The translations under genes were made by a program, and so were the position numbers. The notes beneath the pieces are model-generated. The model was not told the DNA's origin, did no database searches, and was given only the letters and a program-made list of their open reading frames with translations. 7,999 nucleotides of DNA from a bacterium (GTDB lineage: Bacteria > Bacteroidota > Ignavibacteria > Kapaibacteriales > Kapaibacteriaceae), in contig JAGVJW010000149.1 in assembly GCA_020050895.1 (NCBI GenBank), forward strand, positions 1 to 7,999, written 5' to 3'. This document shows, one piece after another, positions 1 to 6,456 of this stretch; positions within the stretch are counted from its first letter, which is position 1, and the number at the start of each line of letters is the position of its first letter.

Positions 1-1531
1 CAACAATCTCAATATTATCACCCCATGATGCCTCAAGCACTGACTTTATTTCGTCCTCGTTCGTAATCCTTGATGGGTATACATACACAGAACATTGCAC
101 CAGCTCCGAGCGTTTGGATTGGTTGCGTTGATATATCTCGAACACATACGGCTCTTCACGAGGTGCAAGGTTTCCGGCAACGGGAATTTCAAGGGTTTTA
201 GATACCCACTTAGTTGCACCATCAGAAGAACTGACGGTTGCACCCGAACCTCCAATTGATGCTTGCCCAGGATTCTTTTCAAACTCAGTCTGTCCGTTTG
301 CCGGTGTTACCTGCATTGGCAGCACGAGTTTGGATAGTTTATCAAATACGCGAACAGTTGTCTCTATATCAGCAATTTTGGGGTCTGTAATCTGTGGCGT
401 GGGCTTCAATACCCGAATGTTGAATTCAATTTCACCTTGGTTCTGACGGAAGGCAGTCTCTGCCTTGATCCCCGGAGTGGTAAGTTTTACAATGGCACCA
501 TAAAGACGAATTCTGGCTTTCGCTGGGAGCTCTTCTGTTGAATCGGAAAGAGCAGCTAGCTTTTGCTCAAAGTCTTCCAAACTTGTTCGTACAAGCTCTG
601 CACTCGGCAGTCCATCTGTAGTCTTGAGCAACTCCTCACGCACCTTTATCAGGTCTTTAACCTTTAGCTGAACAGTACCAATATTTACCTTTTCTTCCGG
701 ATCGATGTCATAACCTTGTCCTTCTTTTACCGACACTCCAAGGATTTTGTTAGTCTGCGAAGAAAACTTGAGTTTGTACCAACCAGCGTCTCTTGGTTCG
801 AAGTTGACAACAAACGTTCGTTTTTTTCTCGATGCCTCGGCACCAAGAGTTTCTGTTTCCGGTCTCGAATAATAATATTCCGGTTCCTTGACATTGCGCG
901 GCTTAAAGGACGTTTCCGGTGCGGGATCGTACGTAGCATCAAGTAGGATTTGCTGAACACTATCAACAAACACCTTTGGAGTAGTTGAAAGCGAGGAATA
1001 CCGCTCGTCGATCTTGTCCTCCATTTTTTTATAATTAAGTTTCAGTTGCGAGCTATCTTTAAGCGCCCACTCTGCCGGGTCCATGGGAACTGATTCTTCT
1101 TTATTCGAGCTGTATAGTATCTGGTACTTCAGGTCTGTCACATTTGAAAGTCGTAAGAACCTCTTTAACCGCCCGATATATTCTTCAGGCTCTTCGCCTT
1201 CCACTGTCTTTAGATTCGACGAAACGTCCGTGATGCCAACTTCCACGAGATACTTGCGTTCTGCTTTAATATCGACACCACCCATCAACTCTTTGATGTT
1301 AACGTTCGGCGGAGGAATCGTTATTTGGTCCTGGGGACGCGTGGTGATGCCTTCGGTACCGGCACCTACCTGAAGCTGAGAGAGGATGCTTTCAACAATG
1401 CGCATCGACTCCTTCTGCTTTTTGATTAAGTGCTCTTCGGCTTCGTCTCGCTCAACAATAATGATGAGGAGTTCAAGGATAACGGCCAGGTACAATACAA
1501 AGTATACCTTTCCGGCGCCGCCTTTAGACAT
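1..1531 (-). CDS. GldM/PorM-like membrane-anchored periplasmic protein (3' end cut by window edge)
   Basis: An open frame of 510 codons runs off the left edge, so the C-terminus is missing. Residues 1-8 are a short basic cytoplasmic tail (two Lys, Gly-rich). Residues 9-26 form one hydrophobic helix, followed at once by charged residues (ERDEAEE) and a probable long helix to about residue 54. The rest looks like an exported, mostly beta ectodomain with a charged helical stretch near 290-330. One N-terminal anchor, then a helix and a large periplasmic part in a protein of about 500 residues is the layout of GldM/PorM, the moving rod of the type IX secretion/gliding motor. That identification is inferred from topology and overall look, not from a decisive motif, and no gldK, gldL or gldN is visible. 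Glu20 sits inside the helix. The ATG at 1531 is preceded by GGGAG with a 6-nt spacer, and an in-frame stop lies just upstream, so the start is well supported. Coding is near certain; the family call is moderate. Confidence 0.6.
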   Translation of the reverse strand, partial: MSKGGAGKVYFVLYLAVILELLIIIVERDEAEEHLIKKQKESMRIVESILSQLQVGAGTEGITTRPQDQITIPPPNVNIKELMGGVDIKAERKYLVEVGITDVSSNLKTVEGEEPEEYIGRLKRFLRLSNVTDLKYQILYSSNKEESVPMDPAEWALKDSSQLKLNYKKMEDKIDERYSSLSTTPKVFVDSVQQILLDATYDPAPETSFKPRNVKEPEYYYSRPETETLGAEASRKKRTFVVNFEPRDAGWYKLKFSSQTNKILGVSVKEGQGYDIDPEEKVNIGTVQLKVKDLIKVREELLKTTDGLPSAELVRTSLEDFEQKLAALSDSTEELPAKARIRLYGAIVKLTTPGIKAETAFRQNQGEIEFNIRVLKPTPQITDPKIADIETTVRVFDKLSKLVLPMQVTPANGQTEFEKNPGQASIGGSGATVSSSDGATKWVSKTLEIPVAGNLAPREEPYVFEIYQRNQSKRSELVQCSVYVYPSRITNEDEIKSVLEASWGDNIEIV

Positions 1532-1595
1532 GTTTGTCTCCCATTACTCTATAATATTCCTGCATTTCCGCAACTTCGCCTGAAGGAACGGTCAT
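1524..1595 (-). CDS. Possible 23-residue small ORF overlapping the start of the GldM-like gene
   Basis: The ORF begins ATG ACC GTT CCT and ends with TAA inside the sequence ATGTCTAA, so its stop overlaps the next gene's start by 8 bp, an arrangement typical of translational coupling. The peptide starts MTVPSGEVAEMQEYY and is acidic to neutral, with no signal peptide or membrane segment. The frame stays open upstream, without an ATG, back to the TAA that ends the 145-residue gene, and its codons look protein-like (Glu, Val, Ala, Met rich). Evidence against it: it is very short, no good Shine-Dalgarno sits at a normal distance (a GGGAG lies about 19 nt upstream), and I recognise no family. It could be a leader peptide, the tail of a decayed gene, or chance. 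Confidence 0.25.
   Translation of the reverse strand: MTVPSGEVAEMQEYYRVMGDKHV
1538..1542 (-). promoter_or_regulatory. Ribosome binding site of the GldM-like gene
   Basis: GGGAG on the minus strand lies 6 nt before the ATG at 1531. It fixes that start, because no other ATG occurs between it and the upstream in-frame stop. The site falls inside the end of the short ORF 1595-1524, so translation of that ORF would pass over it. Confidence 0.6.
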
Positions 1596-1640
1596 CTCAT
1601 CTACTTCGGCAAGACTCCCGCATGTTTCATGCCAAGGTAA

Positions 1641-2078
1641 TTATTTAGGCGTCTCGGTCTGTGCAACTGGAACTACCACAACACCCGAAGCAACCGCTGG
1701 TGCAGTTGTTGCTGATTCGGTGACCGACGTCATAGATGTCTTCGTCGATTTATAAGCGCTGCACGAAGCCTTGTCACTCATCGACGTCGATGCCTTTTTT
1801 GCATCTACACAGTGGTCGTCGGAAACAGTTGCAGCTGTAGTTGTCATAGCTGCCGGCGTTGCTACATCGGTGGCTGCAGTAGGTGCAGTTTTCGTGACGT
1901 CGCTAACTACAACAGCTGCCGGTTTCACTTCATTGTTTGTCTTAGCTCCAGTTGCTGGCTGATTTGCTGCCTTCGAGTCTTTCTTCGACTGGTTACACCA
2001 TTCGCCGCCGCCCGCACTTGCCACGGCAACCATAGTAAACGCTGCGGCAAATATTGTTGCCAAAACACGTAGCTTCAT
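1641..2078 (-). CDS. Secreted Thr/Ala-rich low-complexity protein, unknown function
   Basis: This 145-residue protein has a classic signal peptide: basic start MKLR, hydrophobic core to about residue 20, and a likely cleavage after ASA (residues 20-22), leaving GGGEW. The mature part of about 123 residues is low complexity, dominated by Thr, Ala, Val, Ser and Lys, with no hydrophobic segment long enough for an anchor. It has three cysteines (28, 90 and 106). None sits in a lipobox, so it is not an obvious lipoprotein. It has no C-terminal type IX sorting domain that I can recognise. I do not recognise a family. The composition suggests a disordered periplasmic or surface protein. The start is supported by AAGGATC with about 8 nt between AGGA and the ATG. 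Its position ahead of a GldM-like envelope gene hints at an envelope role, which is inference only. Confidence 0.8.
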   Translation of the reverse strand: MKLRVLATIFAAAFTMVAVASAGGGEWCNQSKKDSKAANQPATGAKTNNEVKPAAVVVSDVTKTAPTAATDVATPAAMTTTAATVSDDHCVDAKKASTSMSDKASCSAYKSTKTSMTSVTESATTAPAVASGVVVVPVAQTETPK

Positions 2079-2084
2079 GATGAT

Positions 2085-2091
2085 GATCCTT
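2085..2091 (-). promoter_or_regulatory. Ribosome binding site of the secreted Thr/Ala-rich protein gene
   Basis: AAGGATC on the minus strand, with the AGGA core 8 nt from the ATG at 2078, supports this start. The site is preceded by a run of T on the coding strand, giving an A/T-rich leader. Confidence 0.6.
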
Positions 2092-2134
2092 AAAAAAAAG
2101 TGACTGACTACTTTTTGTTGACTTCAGGAAGACC

Positions 2135-2167
2135 CAAAAAATAGCCCCTTGGCGCGGTTTAACCAAA
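2135..2167 (-). promoter_or_regulatory. Candidate Bacteroidetes-type promoter for the secreted protein gene
   Basis: On the minus strand TTTG (2167-2164) is followed after 20 nt by TATTTTTTG (2143-2135). This resembles the Bacteroidetes consensus TTG-N17..23-TAnnTTTG, with one extra T in the -7 element. It would start transcription near 2128, giving a leader of about 50 nt before the ATG at 2078. It lies just after the nrdJ stop and would separate this gene from nrdJ. It is a pattern match only. Confidence 0.35.
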
Positions 2168-2231
2168 GAAAATTATGTACTTGAGTACCGCACCTTGTTG
2201 AAACAGGTTACCCTGGAATCTATTGTATCGG

Positions 2232-5200
2232 CTACGAGCAGCCAGTTGTTTCCCCACAATCCTCGCAAACCATACAACTTCCGTTTCTTCGCATCCTGCT
2301 GCCGGAGCATCGCGGACACTGGTCGCCTGTATAGCCAAGCAACCTAAGGTTAACGCTTGTGGCAAGGGATTTCGAGCCAGGTTTGGGTGCGCCTTCGGGA
2401 CCAACTTCCAGCGGTGGGCGATACGATTCCGGGTCCTGTACACGTATGGCTCCGTGAGGGACATCTGACGGCGGAGGCTCAATTGAAGAGGGCGCAGGGT
2501 TGACTTCGTCGACTGCCTTCACATGAACGAAATCTGTGCGATCAAGATAGTCGTATCCAAGTGTTCGGAAGACGTAGTCAATCATCGACGTAGCGTTCTT
2601 GATTGCCTCATGTCCTTCTACAAAACCAGCCGGTTCAAAACGGGTAAATGTAAACGTGTCTACGAGTTCGTTAAGTGGCACTCCATACTGAAGCGCTTTT
2701 GAAGCAAGGACGGCAAAACAGTTCATCAGCCCCTTGAACGAAGCCCCCTCCTTATACATGTCGATGAAAATTTCGCCAAGAGTTCCATCTTCATACTCTC
2801 CCGTGCGAAGGTATACCTTATGGCCACCAACGGTGGCTTCCCGAACGTAGCCATGACGCCGCTTTGGCAGACGCCGCCTTTCGGCTCTGTGGTATACGCG
2901 CTCCCGAATCACCTCATATACTTCCTTAGGCCCCTTTGTCTCATCAATTGTGTCCTCGTCGCCAAGCATTATAATTTCGTTGTAGTTATTCGCGCTTGAG
3001 TTGAGCGGCTGCGAGAGCTTCGATCCATCCCGATACAGTGCAATTGCTTTAATCATCATCTTCCATGATTCAATGTGCACTTCTTCGACCTGATTGATGG
3101 TAGCTTCACCCGGCATGTTGATGGTCTTTGATATTGCACCGCTGATGAATGATTGCGCAGCAGACATCATTCTCACATGAGCCATGTAGTCGATATAGCG
3201 TTTCCCATCCTTGCCGCACCTATTGGCGCAATCGAAGATTGGAAGATGTTCATCTAAAATGTGGGGTGCACCCTCTATCATCATCGTACCACAGATATAC
3301 GTGTTGGCAGCATCAATCTCTTCGAGCGAAAAGCCGAGTTCCTCGAGAATGCTGAATCCAGGATCATCGAGCTGTTCATCACTGAATCCCAATCGGTGGC
3401 ACAGGTCTTCGCCAAGTGTAAACCGGTTAAACACAAAACGCACATCAAACGCAGTTGTCAACAAGTCATTAATATGGTCTATTACCTGATCTGTAAGACC
3501 CTTGTGCCTAAGCGATGCCCTGTTAATGGCGGGACATCCCGTAAAGCTTCCATGCCCCTTGCAATATTTAGCAATATCATCAATTTGTTTATCAGTGTAT
3601 CCGAGTTTGTGCAGTGCCTTGCTGACGCTTTGATTTACAATTTTAAAGTATCCGCCACCTGCCAACTTTTTGAATTTTACGATTGCGAAATCGGGTTCTA
3701 TGCCTGTTGTATCGCAGTCCATAACAAGCCCAATGGTTCCGGTTGGAGCGATAACCGACACCTGAGCATTTCTGTACCCATATTGCTCGCCTAGCTCCAG
3801 GGCCCTGTCCCACGTAGTATGCGAGGCTTCGAGCAACTCCGGCGAACACAGCTCCTGATCGATGCCCATAGGGTAGATAGACAACCCTTCAAAATCCCTT
3901 TCACTGCCATTGTATGCAGCACGCCTGTGATTGCGCACTACACGAAGCATCGCTTCTCGATTGTTTTTGAATTTGGGAAAGGGGCCGACGTCGCGCGCCA
4001 ATTCTGCCGACGTTGCATAAGCTTCACCCGTCAGGATTGCCGACAATGCACCGCAGATCGAAAGCGCTCTTGGTGAGTCGTAGGGAACGCCCATTATCAT
4101 CAGCACGGTGCCAAGGTTGGCATACCCTAAGCCAAGAGTACGGAAATCGTAACTTTTTTGAGCAACGTCTTTTGAAGGAAACTGCGCCATCAAGACGGAG
4201 ATTTCCAAGACGACGGTCCACAGCCGTATAGCGTGCTGGTAATCGTCTACATTGAAACTACCGGTAGCTTCATTATAAAAATGCTTAAGATTTAGGGAGG
4301 CAAGGTTGCACGCCGTGTCATCGAGGAACATATATTCCGAGCACGGATTCGACGCATTGATGCGTCCATCTGCAGGGCATGTGTGCCACTCGTTGATGGT
4401 AGTGTCGAACTGCAGTCCCGGATCGGCACTTTTCCAGGCACTCATATTGATCTTATGCCACAGATCCCTGGCTCGCACGGTTGTTGTCTTGGATTTGTCT
4501 GTTCTCCATACCAAATCCCATGTGCTGTCCTTAAGTACAGCTTCCATAAAATCGTTGGTAACGCGAACAGTATTATTTGAGTTCTGTCCGGCCACGGTGA
4601 TGTATGCTTCACCCTCGTAATGCGTATCGAAGGTGTCAAAATCCAGCGACGTAAAACCCTGAGCAACAAGATCCAACGTGCGTTTTACGGTGTTGTATGG
4701 TACACCGCGGTGTAATGCTTTGCGAATCAGCAAGTCGAGTGCATGGTTAACATTAGGATCTGCACCGCGAGCATAGGCTTCATCCATGATTGCCTGCAAG
4801 AACGTTGCACAGATACGGGATCCGGCAACTAGAGAAGCTACTTTTTCTTCTTCCTTTGCTTTCCACTCAATAAACTTTTCAATGTCGGGATGATCGACAT
4901 TAACAATCACCATCTTAGCGGCACGCCTGGTTGTCCCGCCACTTTTTATGGCACCTGCAGCCCGATCGAAGATCTTGAGAAACGACATTAAGCCCGACGA
5001 TACTCCGCCTCCTGAGAGCTTTTCCTTTTCTCCGCGAAGGTTTGAAAAGTTGGTGCCTGTACCCGATCCATATTTGAAAATTCGTGCCTCGCGTGTAGCA
5101 AGGTCAAAGATGCCCCCTTCATTAACCAAATCGTCGTTAACCGACTGGATGAAACACGCATGCGGCTGCGGATGACTATATGCATCGGTTGAACGCGAAA

Positions 5201-5702
5201 GTCGCTTTGAATCGGGATCGACGTAGTAGTGCCCCTGTGCAGTCCCTGTAATTCCGTATGCATAGTGCAAACCAGTATTGAACCACTGCGGGGAATTAGG
5301 AGCAGCCATTTGTTTGAGAAGCATATAGGCGATTTCATCGTAGAAAGCCTCGGCATCTTCTGTTGTATCGAAGTAGCCATACTTCTCACCCCACCACCGC
5401 CAGCATCCAGCCAAACGATGTACTACTTGCTTTATAGACCGCTCTGGTCCGGAAACAGGCTCACCCCTTTCGTTAGTAATCTGATTACCATTCTCATCAA
5501 GTTGTGGTACACCAGCTTTGCGGAAATATTTCTGAGCAAGAATATCAGACGCCATCTCCGACCATTGCTCAGGTACTTCGATGTTGTCCATCTGAAATAC
5601 CGTCTTGCCATCTGTCCCTCGCAATATCGAAGTGCGGATTGAATAGGTGAACTGATCGAAAGGACTCACACCTATTGATGTAAATCGTCGCGCTATTTTC
5701 AT
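2232..5702 (-). CDS. nrdJ: Adenosylcobalamin-dependent (class II) ribonucleoside-diphosphate reductase
   Basis: This is a complete 1156-residue protein. Class II reductases convert ribonucleotides to deoxyribonucleotides using a radical made from coenzyme B12; they need no oxygen and no small subunit. The reductase barrel spans roughly residues 1-900. Visible catalytic elements are N452, C454 and E456 in NPCSE (C454 as thiyl radical site), the redox pair C183 (PHACFIQS) and C465 (DDTACNLASL), and the phosphate-binding loop PTGT at 653-656. The C454-C465 spacing of 11 matches known class II enzymes. Residues about 930-1050 form the TSCPD-type domain of long NrdJ proteins. A Pro-rich linker (about 1069-1110) leads to a zinc-ribbon tail with C1129, C1132, C1143, C1146 and C1149, then C1155 next to last. 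Such tails are thought to re-reduce the active site. I see no ATP-cone at the N-terminus. The start has a strong GGAGG 4 nt upstream, and the gene appears intact. Confidence 0.97.
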   Translation of the reverse strand: MKIARRFTSIGVSPFDQFTYSIRTSILRGTDGKTVFQMDNIEVPEQWSEMASDILAQKYFRKAGVPQLDENGNQITNERGEPVSGPERSIKQVVHRLAGCWRWWGEKYGYFDTTEDAEAFYDEIAYMLLKQMAAPNSPQWFNTGLHYAYGITGTAQGHYYVDPDSKRLSRSTDAYSHPQPHACFIQSVNDDLVNEGGIFDLATREARIFKYGSGTGTNFSNLRGEKEKLSGGGVSSGLMSFLKIFDRAAGAIKSGGTTRRAAKMVIVNVDHPDIEKFIEWKAKEEEKVASLVAGSRICATFLQAIMDEAYARGADPNVNHALDLLIRKALHRGVPYNTVKRTLDLVAQGFTSLDFDTFDTHYEGEAYITVAGQNSNNTVRVTNDFMEAVLKDSTWDLVWRTDKSKTTTVRARDLWHKINMSAWKSADPGLQFDTTINEWHTCPADGRINASNPCSEYMFLDDTACNLASLNLKHFYNEATGSFNVDDYQHAIRLWTVVLEISVLMAQFPSKDVAQKSYDFRTLGLGYANLGTVLMIMGVPYDSPRALSICGALSAILTGEAYATSAELARDVGPFPKFKNNREAMLRVVRNHRRAAYNGSERDFEGLSIYPMGIDQELCSPELLEASHTTWDRALELGEQYGYRNAQVSVIAPTGTIGLVMDCDTTGIEPDFAIVKFKKLAGGGYFKIVNQSVSKALHKLGYTDKQIDDIAKYCKGHGSFTGCPAINRASLRHKGLTDQVIDHINDLLTTAFDVRFVFNRFTLGEDLCHRLGFSDEQLDDPGFSILEELGFSLEEIDAANTYICGTMMIEGAPHILDEHLPIFDCANRCGKDGKRYIDYMAHVRMMSAAQSFISGAISKTINMPGEATINQVEEVHIESWKMMIKAIALYRDGSKLSQPLNSSANNYNEIIMLGDEDTIDETKGPKEVYEVIRERVYHRAERRRLPKRRHGYVREATVGGHKVYLRTGEYEDGTLGEIFIDMYKEGASFKGLMNCFAVLASKALQYGVPLNELVDTFTFTRFEPAGFVEGHEAIKNATSMIDYVFRTLGYDYLDRTDFVHVKAVDEVNPAPSSIEPPPSDVPHGAIRVQDPESYRPPLEVGPEGAPKPGSKSLATSVNLRLLGYTGDQCPRCSGSRMRRNGSCMVCEDCGETTGCS

Positions 5703-5706
5703 GAAT

Positions 5707-5711
5707 CCTCC
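5707..5711 (-). promoter_or_regulatory. Ribosome binding site of nrdJ
   Basis: GGAGG on the minus strand, 4 nt before the ATG at 5702, is the strongest Shine-Dalgarno match in the window. It fits a highly translated gene and fixes the start. Confidence 0.7.
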
Positions 5712-5731
5712 ACGTAATTTATTAGCGACGC

Positions 5732-5744
5732 TACCGCCGCGGTA
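5732..5744. repeat. 13-bp palindrome in the nrdJ leader
   Basis: TACCGC-C-GCGGTA is a perfect inverted repeat with a one-base centre, 21 bp before the Shine-Dalgarno of nrdJ. A one-base loop cannot fold as an RNA hairpin in full, so a dimeric protein-binding site is the likelier meaning if it has one. It is short enough to be chance. Confidence 0.4.
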
Positions 5745-5793
5745 TGGCTTTTTACCAACCGCTAAAAAAACGAATTATTTGAAAAACTGAGGT

Positions 5794-5815
5794 GGGAACT
5801 ATCTGTGAACTACCT
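5794..5815. repeat. Two 11-bp direct repeats in the nrdJ/PAP2 divergent spacer
   Basis: GGGAACTATCT is followed immediately by GTGAACTACCT, with 9 of 11 positions identical. The 11-bp period places both copies on the same face of the helix, as in many tandem regulator sites. The pair lies in the likely nrdJ leader, downstream of the candidate nrdJ promoter, and about 95 bp upstream of the PAP2 start. The outer GAGGT/ACCTC (5789-5793 and 5812-5816) could also pair. It does not resemble an NrdR box. Confidence 0.4.
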
Positions 5816-5838
5816 CCATTGACACAGACAGTAAGAAG

Positions 5839-5868
5839 CAAAATAATCTGATTAAATAATGCCGTCAA
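5839..5868 (-). promoter_or_regulatory. Candidate Bacteroidetes-type promoter for nrdJ
   Basis: On the minus strand TTG (5868-5866) is followed after 19 nt by TTATTTTG (5846-5839). The latter matches TAnnTTTG except for one base. The spacing is right for Bacteroidetes promoters. The start of transcription would be near 5832, giving a leader of about 130 nt that contains the 11-bp repeats and the palindrome. No cobalamin riboswitch B12-box is visible in this leader. Confidence 0.35.
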
Positions 5869-5910
5869 TCTTCATTGGTTTGTGTGGAAAAAAATGATGA
5901 GCTTACGTTC

Positions 5911-6456
5911 ATGATGACCTTCGACACCTGGCTGTTTTACGTGATCAATCACGGACTCTCAAATTTCGTATTTGATGCTGTAATGCCCATCGTTACTACC
6001 ACAGCATACTGGAGACCTGTTTATACAATTGCCATTGTGTGGTTGATTTGGAAAGGGGGCATGCGAGGACGTATTTGTGCTGCGACGCTTGTAGTTGCAG
6101 TTGCATTACTCGATCCAGCGAGCACCTATCTTCTAAAAGAGCCCATCTCCAGATTGCGTCCGTATGATGTTTTGCCAGACGTGCACTTACTCGTTAGCAG
6201 CGGAGCTGGTTCCTTCCCTTCCAATCATGCAATTAACAATACGGCTGCAGCAGTAATTCTCAGTCCTTCCTACCCAAAACAGCGATGGATATGGTGGATC
6301 ATTGCCATTACGGTGAGCTTTTCGCGGATATACTGTGGTGTTCATTGGCCAACCGACGTGATAGCCGGTATGGCAATTGGCGCTATTGCCGGGTTTGGTT
6401 TTGTAAAACTCGCTGAATGGCTGCAACGCCGCTTCTTGCTGCACCCTCAATCGTAG
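5911..6456 (+). CDS. PAP2-family membrane lipid phosphatase (possible undecaprenyl-diphosphatase)
   Basis: A 181-residue polytopic membrane protein carrying the full PAP2 signature. Motif 1 is K76 with R83-P84 (KEPISRLRP), motif 2 is PSNH at 103-106, and motif 3 is S138-R139 with H145 and D149 (SRIYCGVHWPTD). The two histidines are the catalytic pair, one forming the phospho-enzyme. PSNH in place of PSGH is a common variant. Hydrophobic stretches before, between and after the motifs fit the usual five or six membrane helices. Family members dephosphorylate lipid phosphates; small bacterial ones often act on undecaprenyl diphosphate or phosphatidylglycerol phosphate. The substrate cannot be read from sequence. 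A TTG at 5875 would add 12 residues. I prefer the ATG at 5911 because the extension lies on the candidate nrdJ promoter and the protein then begins like its family, though neither start has a clear Shine-Dalgarno. The 3' end overlaps hpnE by 74 bp. Confidence 0.9.
   Translation: MMTFDTWLFYVINHGLSNFVFDAVMPIVTTTAYWRPVYTIAIVWLIWKGGMRGRICAATLVVAVALLDPASTYLLKEPISRLRPYDVLPDVHLLVSSGAGSFPSNHAINNTAAAVILSPSYPKQRWIWWIIAITVSFSRIYCGVHWPTDVIAGMAIGAIAGFGFVKLAEWLQRRFLLHPQS

Noticed and set aside
1812..2072. 86-codon plus-strand Cys/Ser-rich frame opposite the secreted protein gene
   Set aside because: The Cys/Ser-rich composition is the mirror of Thr/Ala-rich codons on the other strand. The minus-strand frame has a signal peptide and a ribosome site.
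2163..2186. Possible intrinsic terminator after nrdJ (GTAC-TCAA-GTAC followed by ATAATTTTCTTT on the minus strand)
   Set aside because: The stem has only four safe base pairs and the T-run is interrupted, which is too weak to call. The T-rich tract also forms part of the next gene's candidate promoter.
3261..3794. 177-codon open frame on the plus strand inside nrdJ
   Set aside because: It lies wholly antisense to a strongly conserved enzyme, has no ribosome site, and its product has no recognisable features. It is a shadow of nrdJ codon usage.
5229..5642. 137-codon plus-strand open frame antisense to the nrdJ 5' region
   Set aside because: Same reasoning: it is fully inside nrdJ with a random-looking product.
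5703..5874. Cobalamin riboswitch or NrdR box upstream of nrdJ
   Set aside because: I looked for the B12-box and for paired NrdR boxes in the spacer and saw neither.
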